Part shown: positions 48,279 to 58,194 of the stretch, one piece after another
How positions within the stretch are numbered: position 1 is the first letter of the stretch
How the letters are laid out: each line of letters opens with the position of its first letter
Origin: Endozoicomonas acroporae
GTDB lineage: Bacteria > Pseudomonadota > Gammaproteobacteria > Pseudomonadales > Endozoicomonadaceae
DNA length: 64,000 bases
Assembly: GCF_002864045.1 (NCBI RefSeq)
Contig: NZ_PJPV01000007.1
Coordinates: 1-64,000, forward strand
Reading direction: 5' to 3'
Program-made: the position numbers and the translations under genes
The notes under the pieces: generated by a model
The model's input: the letters and a program-made list of their open reading frames with translations, nothing else
What the model was told of the DNA's origin: nothing
Database searches by the model: none

Positions 48279-50246
48279 ATGAACCCTCCAGGCTCGCCGC
48301 CATCTGGAACACCCGTTGGTCCTTCAGTGCTTCCACCTCATTCCGGTGCTGGAGAAACAGCTCAGACAGGTCAAACGTCCACCAGGCAAACAGTCTCTCC
48401 TCATCATCCAGTCGAAAAGCGCATTCCCACAAATGATAACCCTGTCAGGAGTAGTGGGCTACCTGACAATATTCAGCCAGCAAATGCTCCCGGAGGTACG
48501 GTTTCCCAAAATAGACCGGGGGGGGCAGAAGGAATCAAACGTGATCTGAATAGGCTTTTGGCCGATGATAAGCCACTGGAACAAGGCTTCCGAAAAAAGG
48601 AGGAGATGAAATACATAGATGCATCAATAACTGCACTGGAAAAAATCAAGGAAGAAATGAATGGCAAATGGGATCTTTCAAATGACGATTTAAAGGCTGC
48701 ATTTAAAAAAGCGCACAAGAAGGCCATTAAAAAACTGAAAGAAAATAATTCGAATGATGTCAAAGTAACCTTTAATTTACCCGGTGGGCAACGGGTTCGT
48801 TTAATTCCACCTGAGCTGGATAATCTGGATTTATCTGACTTGAAGTCATGGTTGCAGGGATCTCTGGGGTTAGTAAATGAGCTGAAATCGGAAAAACAGT
48901 CTGCTTATGATGCTGGTCTTATCGAGCAGGCAATTACTGATGGTGCGCGGGAATTGAATACTCTTCTTTCCCAGCTGGCGCAGACCGGCTCATCCGAGCA
49001 AGAGCTTCTGGGCTTCCAGGCTCGCTATCATGCCATACAATACCCGATTATCAGCCTTTCTTTTGATGGCAGCAGCCAGCATTCTTCCGATAGACCAGAG
49101 CACCGTAGTACTCCCGAGTCTGTGAAGCCAAGTCCTTCTATTAAAATTACCAATGATCCTGAGAGGGCATTGACAGTTCCTGACGAGGGGGATTCAGCTT
49201 TTGGGGATGAAAGTCTTCTTGACGCTGATCACTTGAAACGGGTTGAAAGAGCCAGAAAAGCATACAAAGACCTCGGTTATGCCTGGTATCAGCAAGAAAA
49301 AAACACCAGTGAAGAAATTCTTGATGACAAAGCGATGTTAATGGCGGAGTTGGAACAACGTTTACAAGGCAAGCCTGAGAGTGATGATGACTCTGGTGTC
49401 TCGGTATCTTCCCGGACCAGCCCACAACGCTCAAATCCTCGCAGACGTTCTGGTGATAAAACGGGAGAACCGTCTTCATCCGCCCGCATGTTACAGGTGA
49501 AGGATGATGATGGTGTCGGCTTATTCCGTGCGTTGTTTGCCTGTTATACCGAAAACAGTGACTGGCAGAATGCGTCGAAAGATCAGGTACGTAAAAAGAT
49601 AAGAGACGAGGCTATGGCTCAACCGATAAAACTGGCCATTGACGTTGCTACCCATAAGTACCTTGAGCTGGATCCTTACAGCAGTGACGTGATGGACGTT
49701 CAAAACCTGTCTCAGCGTGCCGTGGCTCAGAAGATCAAAGCGTTGGACGACCAGGGGATTTTAGTCCGGGAAATTTTTGCCCAGGTGATTCTGGATGGTA
49801 CGTTCTCTGAACACTCTTTTCGTCGTCTTCCAGAGGTGCTGGGTATCACCGAATTAATGACCAATGATCCTGATGACCCCTATGCTTTTGAAATGAAAGT
49901 TTTTTCACAGCTTATTATAAGTGAACTCTGCACGACGCTGGGCGTGCCTGAATCCAATGGTGATGACCGAGGATTTCATAGGCTGAACAGAGGCTTTGGT
50001 GTGGTGTTAGACGCTGAAAAAAAGAAGGATGACGATAAGAGAAATAGTGCCAAAGAAGCTGATAAAGCTTCCGGTTTATCTCCAGCGCGGGAAGATACGA
50101 AGGTTATGGCCCCGTCAGAGGATAGCATGATACCTGAAACGTCAGGGGATGACGCTTCGAGTGCAGTTAGTCAACCACCTCCACCACCTCCGCCCGGGAG
50201 TTTTGCTGAATGGTTTGAAGATAAAAAATCTACTGACAGTAGATAG
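48279..50246 (+). CDS. Large effector-like protein with possible degenerate OTU-like domain, 655 aa
   Basis: Residues 1-85 are Pro/Ser/Thr-rich and disordered. Residues about 85-260 are helical and highly charged. A Ser-rich linker follows. A folded domain of about 170 residues begins at VKDDDGVGLFRALFACY (residue 407 on). This resembles the D-G-x-x-C-L-F-R-A start of OTU deubiquitinases, but position 414, where Cys is expected, is Gly. A possible matching His is in RGFHRLNRG near residue 570. The C-terminus has a run of seven Pro before GSFAEWFED. There is no signal peptide. The OTU reading is weak; without Cys it would be inactive or a binding module. Confidence 0.55.
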   Translation: MNPPGSPPSGTPVGPSVLPPHSGAGETAQTGQTSTRQTVSPHHPVEKRIPTNDNPVRSSGLPDNIQPANAPGGTVSQNRPGGAEGIKRDLNRLLADDKPLEQGFRKKEEMKYIDASITALEKIKEEMNGKWDLSNDDLKAAFKKAHKKAIKKLKENNSNDVKVTFNLPGGQRVRLIPPELDNLDLSDLKSWLQGSLGLVNELKSEKQSAYDAGLIEQAITDGARELNTLLSQLAQTGSSEQELLGFQARYHAIQYPIISLSFDGSSQHSSDRPEHRSTPESVKPSPSIKITNDPERALTVPDEGDSAFGDESLLDADHLKRVERARKAYKDLGYAWYQQEKNTSEEILDDKAMLMAELEQRLQGKPESDDDSGVSVSSRTSPQRSNPRRRSGDKTGEPSSSARMLQVKDDDGVGLFRALFACYTENSDWQNASKDQVRKKIRDEAMAQPIKLAIDVATHKYLELDPYSSDVMDVQNLSQRAVAQKIKALDDQGILVREIFAQVILDGTFSEHSFRRLPEVLGITELMTNDPDDPYAFEMKVFSQLIISELCTTLGVPESNGDDRGFHRLNRGFGVVLDAEKKKDDDKRNSAKEADKASGLSPAREDTKVMAPSEDSMIPETSGDDASSAVSQPPPPPPPGSFAEWFEDKKSTDSR

Positions 50247-50280
50247 ACAGTCTTTAGCGAAAGAGTTTTGCGCCTGTTAA

Positions 50281-50373
50281 CCCGGATATTTCATAAACAG
50301 CTATCCTTGATCTGACCCTGAGACTACCCCGCTGTGTCAGGATAGTTGTCTTGTTCATGATATCCATATCCTC
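50281..50373. repeat. Diverged relative of the CCCGGATATTTCATAAAC element
   Basis: The left end is identical to the end of the 8578-8740 element (CCCGGATATTTCATAAAC). The right side is an imperfect inverted copy (CTTGTTCATGATATCC). The inner flanks ACAGCTATCCTTGATCTGAC and GTCAGGATAGTTGT also pair. At about 93 bp it is shorter than the other copy. Confidence 0.6.
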
Positions 50374-50515
50374 AAACTGAATAACCGCAATAATGAATCA
50401 CCGTTGAACTATTTCCGGGAAAAAATGTCCAGATGAAAAAGCGTCTGGATACCAATGGCCAATTTATCCAGTGAATGAACAACGACGTGCGGCCAATCAA
50501 AACAGGAAAATATAC

Positions 50516-51211
50516 ATGGAAATAAGCTCTGTTCCTGCCAATCATAGTGTGAGTCACTGTTTGATTTGCATGGAAGATTTTACCAGCCAGCCTGGCCATG
50601 ATGCAGTTAACCTGAATTGTCATCATGTTTTTGGCCGATCGTGTATTATTCGCTGGGGAAGCAACAACCCGACCTGCCCTGCCTGCCGGGCACCGCTCGA
50701 CCTTGATCAGATATATGGCAGGAGTATCACCATAACCAGGCGTTTAATAAGAACAGTACCAGCTACTGCCTCGTACCTCAGGACTAACTTTCTGGACAGC
50801 CCCTTCGCACTTGGCAGCATGGTCTTTACCACTGGAGGAGGATTGATCAACACCTTTGCTCGATTCCTCCCTCATCAGTCGAACGCTGCCTATATGGTCG
50901 CAGGTTATTCCATTGGCGGCATCGGCGTCAGTCATATTTTATCTGGTGCTTCTGCATTAGCCTATGTTTATAATAACCTGCCCACAAACAGTGGTCGCAG
51001 CTTGGCCGTTTCCGTGAGCACGGGCGGAGCCCTTGGCATTGGGGCTGCTGGCCTTGTCGGCTTCTTTGTTGGTGCCTTGGTACGTCCTGATAGTTCCAGT
51101 CTTCTTGCCTCTGGTATTGATTCAGGCATCAATGGCATGGCCGGAGGGCTGATGACCGCAGCGTCTATTAGCATGGCAGCTTTGGTAACAAGCACGTATC
51201 TGGAATCGTAA
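50516..51211 (+). CDS. RING-finger-like membrane protein, 231 aa
   Basis: ATG 50516 has AGGAAA 7 bases upstream and is preferred to GTG 50471. Residues 15-57 read CLICMEDF, LNCHHVFGRSCIIRW and TCPACRAPLD. That is the C-x2-C ... C-x-H ... C ... C-P-x-C order of a RING zinc finger, as in ubiquitin E3 ligases. The fifth ligand is not the usual Cys or His but Gly40. The rest (about residues 95-228) is Gly/Ala-rich with four or more hydrophobic segments (GALGIGAAGLVGFFVGALV). In a bacterium this is best read as a protein for the inside of a eukaryotic host cell and its membranes. That role is inferred. Confidence 0.7.
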   Translation: MEISSVPANHSVSHCLICMEDFTSQPGHDAVNLNCHHVFGRSCIIRWGSNNPTCPACRAPLDLDQIYGRSITITRRLIRTVPATASYLRTNFLDSPFALGSMVFTTGGGLINTFARFLPHQSNAAYMVAGYSIGGIGVSHILSGASALAYVYNNLPTNSGRSLAVSVSTGGALGIGAAGLVGFFVGALVRPDSSSLLASGIDSGINGMAGGLMTAASISMAALVTSTYLES

Positions 51212-51286
51212 TACCTCTCCTATTTACTATGAAAGTTGCCCGGAATGAGTTTTTTTAATGTTTTGCTCATTGCGCAGAAACTCGCC

Positions 51287-51455
51287 TTAAGTAGTTGGCC
51301 AAATGGAATCGTATATTTCTGGCTAAGTGGGCAGTTGCTATGCAAGGCGCAACGTAGGGAGCATAGCCGTAGCTATGTGACCGGAGTTGCAACGCCGCAG
51401 AGTGGCTGACAACTTAGTCAGAAATATATGATTCCATTTGGTTAACTACTTATAA
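51287..51455. repeat. Long palindromic repeat, copy C
   Basis: This is the same element as at 12-178 and 11600-11764, with its asymmetric centre in the opposite orientation (AGGGAGCATAGCCGTAGCTA). The ends TTAAGTAGTTGGCCAAATGG and CCATTTGGTTAACTACTTAT pair. It fills most of the gap between the RING gene and the glutathione S-transferase gene. Confidence 0.88.
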
Positions 51456-51555
51456 GGGCGGGAAGGTCATGTTCCGGTTTTCTGGATATTGCAAAGGCTG
51501 GAGTAAAAGGTAGGATAGCTGTTGGTTGAAAACAATAATTATAGAGGATGTGACC

Positions 51556-52197
51556 ATGAGTAAGCTTTATGGGGTGCCACTGTCGCCCATGGTTCGAAAA
51601 GTACTGCTGGCTCTTGAAATAAAACAACTTGACTATGAGTTAGTGCCGGTTACCCCGTTTATGAAACCGGCAGGCTTTGAAAAAATCAGCCCCCTGAAAA
51701 AAATTCCTGCCTGGGAAGATGACAAGGTGACGATTGCTGACTCCTCGGTGATCTGTGAGTACCTTGAGGACCGTTATCCAGAACAGGCTCTCTACCCAAA
51801 GACGCCGGAGGAAAAAGCCAGGGCCCGCTGGTTTGAAGAGTATGCCGATACGGCGATGCTCCAGGTACTGGGAACGGTCTTTTTTGAGCGTGTTGCCAAG
51901 AAGCTGATTAACCAGCCTGCTGATGAAGACAAAGTGCAGGAAATTTTACAAACCAAACTGCCGCAGATTTGTGTTTATCTGGAATCTCAGGTTCCGGAAA
52001 CTGACTTTCTGTTTGGTGGGGTGGTTCAGTTAGCTGATATTGCCCTGGCCAGTCACTTTATTAATCTCATCCATGCTGGAGTCCAGATTGACTCTGCTGA
52101 GTATCCAAAGCTGGCGGCGTATATTGATCGGATTTTCCAGCATCCAGCCGTGGGTCACCGGATTGCAGAAGATAAAAAAGTGTTTGGCGGTAAGTAA
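51556..52197 (+). CDS. Glutathione S-transferase family protein
   Basis: ATG 51556 with AGAGGA upstream gives 213 residues, the usual length. The N-terminal thioredoxin-like domain has LSPMVRKVLLALEIKQLDYE and the glutathione-binding cis-Pro and Ser as KKIPAWEDDKVTIADSSVIC (residues 53-72). The C-terminal helical domain follows from about residue 88, with the N-capping motif VQLADIALASHF. A Ser near residue 12 could be catalytic. The substrate is unknown. It converges with astB but is not part of the ast operon. Confidence 0.88.
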   Translation: MSKLYGVPLSPMVRKVLLALEIKQLDYELVPVTPFMKPAGFEKISPLKKIPAWEDDKVTIADSSVICEYLEDRYPEQALYPKTPEEKARARWFEEYADTAMLQVLGTVFFERVAKKLINQPADEDKVQEILQTKLPQICVYLESQVPETDFLFGGVVQLADIALASHFINLIHAGVQIDSAEYPKLAAYIDRIFQHPAVGHRIAEDKKVFGGK

Positions 52198-52221
52198 AAA
52201 AGATCGCCGCCCGCCACCCGT

Positions 52222-52259
52222 TGCCCGTAAAAGCACAAGTGGTTCTGGCTTTTCGGGCA
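52222..52259. terminator. Hairpin between convergent gst and astB
   Basis: TGCCCG-AAAAGC pairs with GCTTTT-CGGGCA around a loop of 12 bases. It lies in the 120-base gap between two convergent genes and may stop both, though no clean T-run follows. Confidence 0.4.
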
Positions 52260-52275
52260 GCGTCTGTAGAAATGT

Positions 52276-52302
52276 GGAAGTTATTTCAGAACTGTTCCTT
52301 AC
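52276..52302. repeat. Lone end of the 148-bp repeat family
   Basis: GGAAGTTATTTCAGAACTGT followed by TCCTTAC matches the right end of the element at 37150-37297 (GGAAGTTATTTTTAGACTGT, then TCCTTAT). No partner end was found upstream, so it is a solo end or a decayed copy. Confidence 0.6.
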
Positions 52303-52318
52303 ATACGCTTGAAGGCTA

Positions 52319-53659
52319 TTAATTCTGGAATGGATAGACTGAACCCAGGTTAAGAATGTGTGTCAGTTCATCCAGGGCCGTTCGGGATTCCATCAGTAAA
52401 AGCGGGTCGGCCAGGTCTTTTTCAGACAACTGATCACGATAGTGCTTTTTGACCCAGCGGCTGAGGGTGGCAAAGCGCTGGTTGTTGATCAGACAATGTT
52501 GATTGGTCGCTGCCAGTTCCTGGTCGTTTAATACGACTCTCAGTCGCAGGCAGGCCGGGCCTCCACCGTTATTCATGCTTTGGCGCAGATCAAAAACCTT
52601 CAGATCCGTAATTGGGCAACTTGCGTCGTTGAGTATGCTTTGCAGGTAGTTCCAGACAGCGGGTTCATTTTCACACTCAGAGGGGACAACGATCATTGTC
52701 CCGCCATGGTCCAGCGACAGCAGTTGGCTATTGAACAGATAAGTCCCAACTGCCTGTGCTATAGAAACCTGTTGATCTGCTACTTCAACAATATGGAAGT
52801 CCTGCGACCCATAAGCCTTTCTTAATGACTCATAGACACCAGCCTGCTCCACAAATGCCTGTTCATGGCAGAACAGCAGGTTGCGGTTGCCCACAGCGAT
52901 AACATCATTATGAAAAACGCCCTGATCAATAACCACCGGGTTTTGCTGGGCAAATACCACTTTGTCCGGATCAAGCTGATGCAGGCGGGCGACAGCCTGA
53001 CTGGCTTCAAGACTCTGGCGGGCAGGGTATTTCTGTGGTGAGGTACTTTGCGGGTTAAATGCTTCCCGGCCATAAACGAAAAATTCAACGCCCTGTTCGC
53101 CATATTCATGGCAAAAACGGGTGTGGTTTGCGGCCCCTTCATCACCAAAGTATTCGGTGGATGGCAGAGCCTGGTGGTGAACAAAGTGGTTCGGGTTATT
53201 AAACGTCGATTTTAGTATTTTTCCGGTAACGTCATGCTCAATGGAGCGGTGGAATTTATTGATTAAGTTAGCGGGCGTGAAATGTACTTTACCATCAGCA
53301 CAGTCTGCACTGGGGGAGACCGTCGCTGCATTAGCGGTCCACATGCTGGAAGCAGAGCAGCAGGCTGCCAGAACTGCTGGCATCTGTTGCGCCGCGTCAG
53401 ACAGGACCCGTGAATCACTGCCGGTGAAACCGAGCCTTCGCAGTGTGGCAACATCCGGGCGCTCCTGGGGGGCTAACACACCCTGGATAAAGCCCAGTTC
53501 ACTGAGCGCCTTCATTTTCTCCAGACCCTGGAGAGCCGCTTCCCTTGGGTTTGCTACTTTGCCCGCATAATGGATTGAGGCTTTGTTACCCCGGGATAAC
53601 CCTGCATAGTTGTGGGTAGGGCCGACCAGTCCGTCAAAGTTGGCTTCTATTGTTTTCAT
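52319..53659 (-). CDS. astB: N-succinylarginine dihydrolase AstB
   Basis: The second enzyme of the arginine succinyltransferase (AST) pathway; it splits succinylarginine to succinylornithine, CO2 and ammonia. The 446 residues match E. coli (447). The N-terminus [20 protein letters not shown] is diagnostic. The catalytic Cys is in [16 protein letters not shown] (about residue 366), and the His of [16 protein letters not shown] regions are present. It is the last of astA-astD-astB on the minus strand, 40 bases after astD. astE is not downstream. Confidence 0.96.
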   Translation of the reverse strand: MKTIEANFDGLVGPTHNYAGLSRGNKASIHYAGKVANPREAALQGLEKMKALSELGFIQGVLAPQERPDVATLRRLGFTGSDSRVLSDAAQQMPAVLAACCSASSMWTANAATVSPSADCADGKVHFTPANLINKFHRSIEHDVTGKILKSTFNNPNHFVHHQALPSTEYFGDEGAANHTRFCHEYGEQGVEFFVYGREAFNPQSTSPQKYPARQSLEASQAVARLHQLDPDKVVFAQQNPVVIDQGVFHNDVIAVGNRNLLFCHEQAFVEQAGVYESLRKAYGSQDFHIVEVADQQVSIAQAVGTYLFNSQLLSLDHGGTMIVVPSECENEPAVWNYLQSILNDASCPITDLKVFDLRQSMNNGGGPACLRLRVVLNDQELAATNQHCLINNQRFATLSRWVKKHYRDQLSEKDLADPLLLMESRTALDELTHILNLGSVYPFQN

Positions 53660-53699
53660 TATTGACTACTTCACCATTGGTTGAACGCGAAGGTACCGT

Positions 53700-55181
53700 T
53701 TACAAATCAAGCCCGGGCGCGAGTTCTTTGGGCATACTCAGTGACTCCGACTCAACACTGGCCACCGGGTAGGCACAGTAATCGGCAGCGAAATAGGCAC
53801 TGGGGCGGTGGTTGCCACTGTCACCTGGGCCACCAAAAGGTGCGGCACTGCTGGCACCGGTGATTGGCCGGTTCCAGTTAACGATACCTGCACGTATTCT
53901 CTGCAAAAAGAACTGGTACTGCTCTGGTGCTTCACTGAACAATCCGGCGGAAAGACCAAAACGGGTGTTATTGGCGTCTGCAACGGCATCTTCAAAACGA
54001 TCGTAACGGATAATTTGCAACAGTGGGCCAAAGTGCTCTTCATCGGGAAGGTCTTTGATATTGGTCACATCAATAATACCCGGAGAGACTAAGCCGGTTC
54101 CCGCTTGAAGATGTGTTGATAAAAGCAGGCTGTTGCCGCCCAGCTTTTGCAGCGTTTCCTGGGCTGACAATATCTGTTTGGCCGCTGCTTCAGAGATAAG
54201 CGCTCCCATAAACGGCGCTTCCTGATCATCCCATTGACCTACTTTGATCCTCGCTGCCGCTACAGTCAGCGCATCAACAAACTGATCCCCCCAGGGCGTT
54301 GTGGGAACAAAAAGTCGGCGGGCACAGGTGCAGCGTTGACCGGCGGTGATAAATGCTGAATGAATAGTGTCGTGTACTGCGGCTTTGATATCTGCCATCT
54401 CGGTGACAATCAGCGGATTGTTGCCACCCATTTCCAACGCCAGAATTTTACCCGGCTGGCCGCCGTACTGCTGGTGGATCATCTTGCCGGTGTTTGAACT
54501 GCCGGTGAAAAACAGACCATCAAGACCGGGGTGCCCGGCCAGAGCGATGCCAGTTTCTTTTTCTCCCTGAACCAGATTGATAACTCCGTCGGGTATTCCC
54601 ACCTGCTGCCAGAGTTTTATCGTGTATTCCGCAACGGCCGGTGTTAACTCGCTGGGCTTGAAAACCACGGTGTTGCCAGCCAGCAGTGCGGGAATAATAT
54701 GCCCATTGGGAAGGTGGCCCGGAAAGTTGTAGGGGCCAAATACCGCAACAACCCCATGTGGCTTGTGACGAATCACGGCTTTTCCTACGGGCATGACATT
54801 TTCAACGGTGCCCGTTCGCTCATGGTAGGCTTTTATTGAAATGGCGATTTTCCCGGCCATAGCAGCCGCTTCCGTTTTGGCTTCCCAGAGCGGCTTACCA
54901 GTTTCTCTGGCAATGATTTCTGCCAGGGCCTCTTTATTCTGCTCCAGCTCATTGGCAAACGCCTTAATGAACGCCTCTCGTTCTTGAAATGGGCGAAAGG
55001 CCCAATGATGACTGGCTTCCCGGGCGGCGCTTATTGCCTGGTCTACTTGCTCTGTGGTGGCACTGGCTCCTTGCCAGAGCTCATTGCCTGTTCCCGGATT
55101 TTCGGATGAAAAGGGTTTGCCATTTGCCTTAAGCCATTGTCCATTGATAAACAGGCATTGTTGTTCATTTGTGTCTGGCAT
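53700..55181 (-). CDS. astD: N-succinylglutamate 5-semialdehyde dehydrogenase AstD
   Basis: The fourth step of the AST pathway, an NAD-dependent oxidation. The 493 residues match the family (492 in E. coli). Motifs of aldehyde dehydrogenases are intact: [19 protein letters not shown] (cofactor and Asn), [14 protein letters not shown], the general base Glu in [11 protein letters not shown], and the nucleophile Cys in [13 protein letters not shown] (about residue 288). The C-terminal [20 protein letters not shown] is typical of AstD. It lies 25 bases after astA. Confidence 0.95.
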   Translation of the reverse strand: MPDTNEQQCLFINGQWLKANGKPFSSENPGTGNELWQGASATTEQVDQAISAAREASHHWAFRPFQEREAFIKAFANELEQNKEALAEIIARETGKPLWEAKTEAAAMAGKIAISIKAYHERTGTVENVMPVGKAVIRHKPHGVVAVFGPYNFPGHLPNGHIIPALLAGNTVVFKPSELTPAVAEYTIKLWQQVGIPDGVINLVQGEKETGIALAGHPGLDGLFFTGSSNTGKMIHQQYGGQPGKILALEMGGNNPLIVTEMADIKAAVHDTIHSAFITAGQRCTCARRLFVPTTPWGDQFVDALTVAAARIKVGQWDDQEAPFMGALISEAAAKQILSAQETLQKLGGNSLLLSTHLQAGTGLVSPGIIDVTNIKDLPDEEHFGPLLQIIRYDRFEDAVADANNTRFGLSAGLFSEAPEQYQFFLQRIRAGIVNWNRPITGASSAAPFGGPGDSGNHRPSAYFAADYCAYPVASVESESLSMPKELAPGLDL

Positions 55182-55206
55182 GGTCTTAATCCTCTCAATT
55201 CGTTGA

Positions 55207-56262
55207 CTAGCTGGATAAAGGCACTACCCGCAGCAATTGGCCTTCTTCAATGTTAAGTGCTGATGCCTGCTCTTTAGTGATCATGACAAACTCCAGTCCT
55301 TCGTAGGAAAGATTGCCCATGATGCAGCGAAAATCGTTCAACTCACTATTGGCCATCAGCCAGCGGCGCTGATCCGTTGTGTTGTTTTCAACAATTTTAA
55401 CTTTGTACTGTCGTGAATCTCTTACTGAGCGTACGTCCTTGACTCTGGCTTCCAGTAGCGGACCTCCATCAAAAATATCCACATAGCCAGTGTAGTAGAA
55501 GCCTTCAGATTCCAGCAGATGTCGGGCAGGCGTTGTGCTTTCGTGGGTAACACCAATGACCTCCCTGGCTTCATCCGGCAGCAAATTGGTGTAGATTGGG
55601 TGGCGAGGCATCAGCTCGGCAATAAACGCTTTATCGACAGTGGATTGGCGATCAGCTTCGGCAAAGTCCACTGCAAAGAAGTGACGGCCCAGGGCTTCCC
55701 AGAAAGGAGACACTTCCTGATCATCACAGTAGCCACGCATTTCTGCAAAGAGGCCTTCAGCAAACAGTTCCGGAAAGGCTGCCATAAACAACATGCGACT
55801 CTTGGAAAGAAACGTACCGTTTTTGGAGTGACGATAATCCGGCAGCAAAAAGAGCGTACAAAGTTCTGAAAAGCCGGTATGGTCGCTGCAGAGCATCAGG
55901 GTGTCCACCATGGTGTAGACATCCAGTTGTTGTGAGGCATGGACCTGTTTACTCACCTTGTAGTTATACCAGGGAGCCTCAAGCCCGACGGCGGACTCGA
56001 TACCCGCAGTGCCCATAATCTGACCGGTTTCGGTATCTTCCATCACAAACAGATAGAGATTGTTTTTCGGTTCTGCGGCAGAAGTACCTGTTTTCTGCGA
56101 TGCTGCCAGCGAAGCCTGCTTAAAGGAGGTGAGCGCCCATGCCAGTTTATTATCAACCATGGGGCGGTGAGGTTGCAGGGAGGTGAATCCGGCACCCGTC
56201 TGGTTGGCAATTTGCCAGAGGGCCTCACGATCCTGCTCATGAATGGGACGAATAACAATCAT
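55207..56262 (-). CDS. astA: Arginine N-succinyltransferase AstA
   Basis: The first step of arginine degradation: transfer of succinyl from succinyl-CoA to arginine. The 351 residues are close to the usual 340-344. Recognisable parts are [19 protein letters not shown] at the start, [40 protein letters not shown] (CoA region) and [15 protein letters not shown]-like [20 protein letters not shown]. It is the promoter-proximal gene of astA-astD-astB; astC, which often comes first, is not next to it. No ArgR, NtrC or sigma-54 site could be recognised upstream. Confidence 0.95.
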   Translation of the reverse strand: MIVIRPIHEQDREALWQIANQTGAGFTSLQPHRPMVDNKLAWALTSFKQASLAASQKTGTSAAEPKNNLYLFVMEDTETGQIMGTAGIESAVGLEAPWYNYKVSKQVHASQQLDVYTMVDTLMLCSDHTGFSELCTLFLLPDYRHSKNGTFLSKSRMLFMAAFPELFAEGLFAEMRGYCDDQEVSPFWEALGRHFFAVDFAEADRQSTVDKAFIAELMPRHPIYTNLLPDEAREVIGVTHESTTPARHLLESEGFYYTGYVDIFDGGPLLEARVKDVRSVRDSRQYKVKIVENNTTDQRRWLMANSELNDFRCIMGNLSYEGLEFVMITKEQASALNIEEGQLLRVVPLSS

Positions 56263-56459
56263 AGTCAGACTTTGCCTTTGTTTTAATAGTCAGTTAGTTA
56301 TCGCGACATAAAGAGACCTGGAAATGTTACCTCAACTTTTATTGATGGAAAGACCCTGCAAAGAGAAAAAATGCACCTATAGTTTAGCTTCAATAATTCA
56401 GGAAATGATACCGTTTCGCTCACTTTGTTAGTGGTAAAAACAGTTCACCAAAAATACCT

Positions 56460-57734
56460 ATGATTCAGTCACCCGTTCTTTTGCCTGTGGTTCCGCGGCC
56501 TCGTGAGCCGAGTGAATCCTCTTCTGAGCAGCCTGCAATTGCCAGTAGCAGTATTGCACCTGGCGAGCCTGATGGAACCTATATAACAAAAGAACCCTTC
56601 TCTTTTACTGAGCGCTGTAAGTCGCTGTTCAGCAGGGTTGTCTGTGCCGTAGAAACGAGCATGTGGCATATTATGGACGCATTCAACTGGGCCGGATATC
56701 TCGCTGTCTGGGCCATGGCTGGCGCTACTTTTATGGTTGGTATGATGGCCTTGCCGATCATTCTTAAATCGGCCCTGACCGGCATCATTATTATGGCTTG
56801 TGAAGCGATAGGTGAGGCCGTACTGCGATATTATTCAAGTGACCAGTTCCCAACGGATCGCCTGCCCGTACTATTAGATAGACTCCCGATAGAGGATCTG
56901 CCTGTTCTTGGAGATTTTCTGAGCTTTCGCTGGCTGAGACACTTGCCGTTTCAGGGGGAACGCTGTGATGAAAATAAACTGACGTATTTTGGCAGTCGCA
57001 TGGTGGTTGGTGGGGTCTATGGCAGTTTACTTGGTTTTTTCACGTCGTTAATCACTCTGTCTCCCTACAGTATTCTGGCTACGGGAGCAGTAGCTGCAGG
57101 CACCGCTTTTGGCCTGAGGTTTCTGGGATGCGCCAAGGTAGCCCTGGATTTTGTATTTCTCTCCAATCATGAAATGAATGAGGGGCGTCTTTACCATAAA
57201 GACAGCTTTATTAATCGCCCTATCAGAGACAGGTTGGTTGGGAACACAGAGTCGTCGAATTACTTTCCCATGCCACCTCCTGAGAATATCGGTGCAGCAA
57301 TACAGCTGCTGAGAATTCATCAGGATATAGAGGCAGTTACCAAAGACGATATTTATCAGGCGGCAGAAGCCCGTTGCAATGAGAAAGCGCAGTCAGGACT
57401 ACCAAAAGAGCTCTTTGACCGGGAGGTGAGTCTGGTCAAACACGCTCAGGAACAATTATATCGATTTGTCACACAACGGGATTTGCAGGAGGCAAAAAGG
57501 CGGGCGTTACAGGCCAGGCTGGTTCATCAGGCCCGGGAGCAAGACAAAATAGACCGGAATTTGCTGGGTTTACCGGCGGAGGGAGAATTGACGCCTGAGC
57601 AGATCGAAGCAGGCTACCGACAGGCGCTGAATGATTATGAGCGCTACAGGGATCAGGATATCAATGAGATTGATCGGGCGGCGGCACGTTTGAGAAGAGC
57701 CAATGACAATGCTGACCTTGTATCTGCGGCGTGA
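56460..57734 (+). CDS. Hypothetical membrane protein with J-domain-like tail, 424 aa
   Basis: Residues 1-45 are Pro/Ser-rich. Two hydrophobic hairpins follow, at about residues 79-120 (GYLAVWAMAGATFMVGMMAL) and 185-225 (GGVYGSLLGFFTSLITLSPY). The rest is cytoplasmic, helical and charged. The last 55 residues (LLGLPAEGELTPEQIEAGYR, then ALNDYERYRDQDINEIDRAA) have the order LxL-x-P-E-x-I-x-x-x-Y-R...EI-x-x-A that is seen in J-domains. The HPD motif that activates DnaK is absent. It is divergent from astA. It could be a host-directed membrane protein; that is a guess. Confidence 0.6.
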   Translation: MIQSPVLLPVVPRPREPSESSSEQPAIASSSIAPGEPDGTYITKEPFSFTERCKSLFSRVVCAVETSMWHIMDAFNWAGYLAVWAMAGATFMVGMMALPIILKSALTGIIIMACEAIGEAVLRYYSSDQFPTDRLPVLLDRLPIEDLPVLGDFLSFRWLRHLPFQGERCDENKLTYFGSRMVVGGVYGSLLGFFTSLITLSPYSILATGAVAAGTAFGLRFLGCAKVALDFVFLSNHEMNEGRLYHKDSFINRPIRDRLVGNTESSNYFPMPPPENIGAAIQLLRIHQDIEAVTKDDIYQAAEARCNEKAQSGLPKELFDREVSLVKHAQEQLYRFVTQRDLQEAKRRALQARLVHQAREQDKIDRNLLGLPAEGELTPEQIEAGYRQALNDYERYRDQDINEIDRAAARLRRANDNADLVSAA

Positions 57735-58194
57735 TGTGATATTAAAAACACCGGTAAATACAGCTTTCAGACCTCTATTTGCAAGAGGGAGAGGTTGTTA
57801 TCAGATTAATGGTGCCAGTCTCTCCACTTATTGCAATGATCTGCGATAGCGGTAGAATCCCTTGCTTCATTTGATTGACCATACGTCATTAAATACTAGC
57901 CCATTTCACTGTGATATAGCTGCTTATGCAGTTGTTACACATAATACATATCAGGTTTTATAGGTAGCGCCTGTCTGAGCGATTTAAGCCGCAGGTTAAC
58001 CCTGATGGTCGTTTAACAATCCGGTGTGCTGGGGACTTCAAATATCTGAATCAGGCTGTTTCGGTATAGCGCCTTAAATTCGACGGGCGGTAGCGTGGGG
58101 GAAAGGTGCTTTTTGGTGTCGATCTTTCAACGGATACTCTCGGATTTAAGTCTGACAGGCTCTTCGGCTGATTGTTTCAGGGCAGCATCACATC
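57735..58194 (+). promoter_or_regulatory. Leader region of the LPS operon
   Basis: A 460-base gene-free stretch. It contains the ops element at 58086-58097, about 100 bases before waaG, and must hold the operon promoter upstream of that. A hairpin-like CCTCTATTTGCAAGAGGG near 57773 may end the 56460 gene. No open frame in it looks real. Confidence 0.5.
58086..58097 (+). promoter_or_regulatory. ops element (RfaH recruitment site)
   Basis: GGCGGTAGCGTG is identical to the core ops/JUMPstart sequence. In enterobacteria RNA polymerase pauses there and RfaH joins, preventing early termination in long LPS, capsule and toxin operons. It is on the sense strand, 98 bases before the waaG start, which is the expected place. 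Confidence 0.85.
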
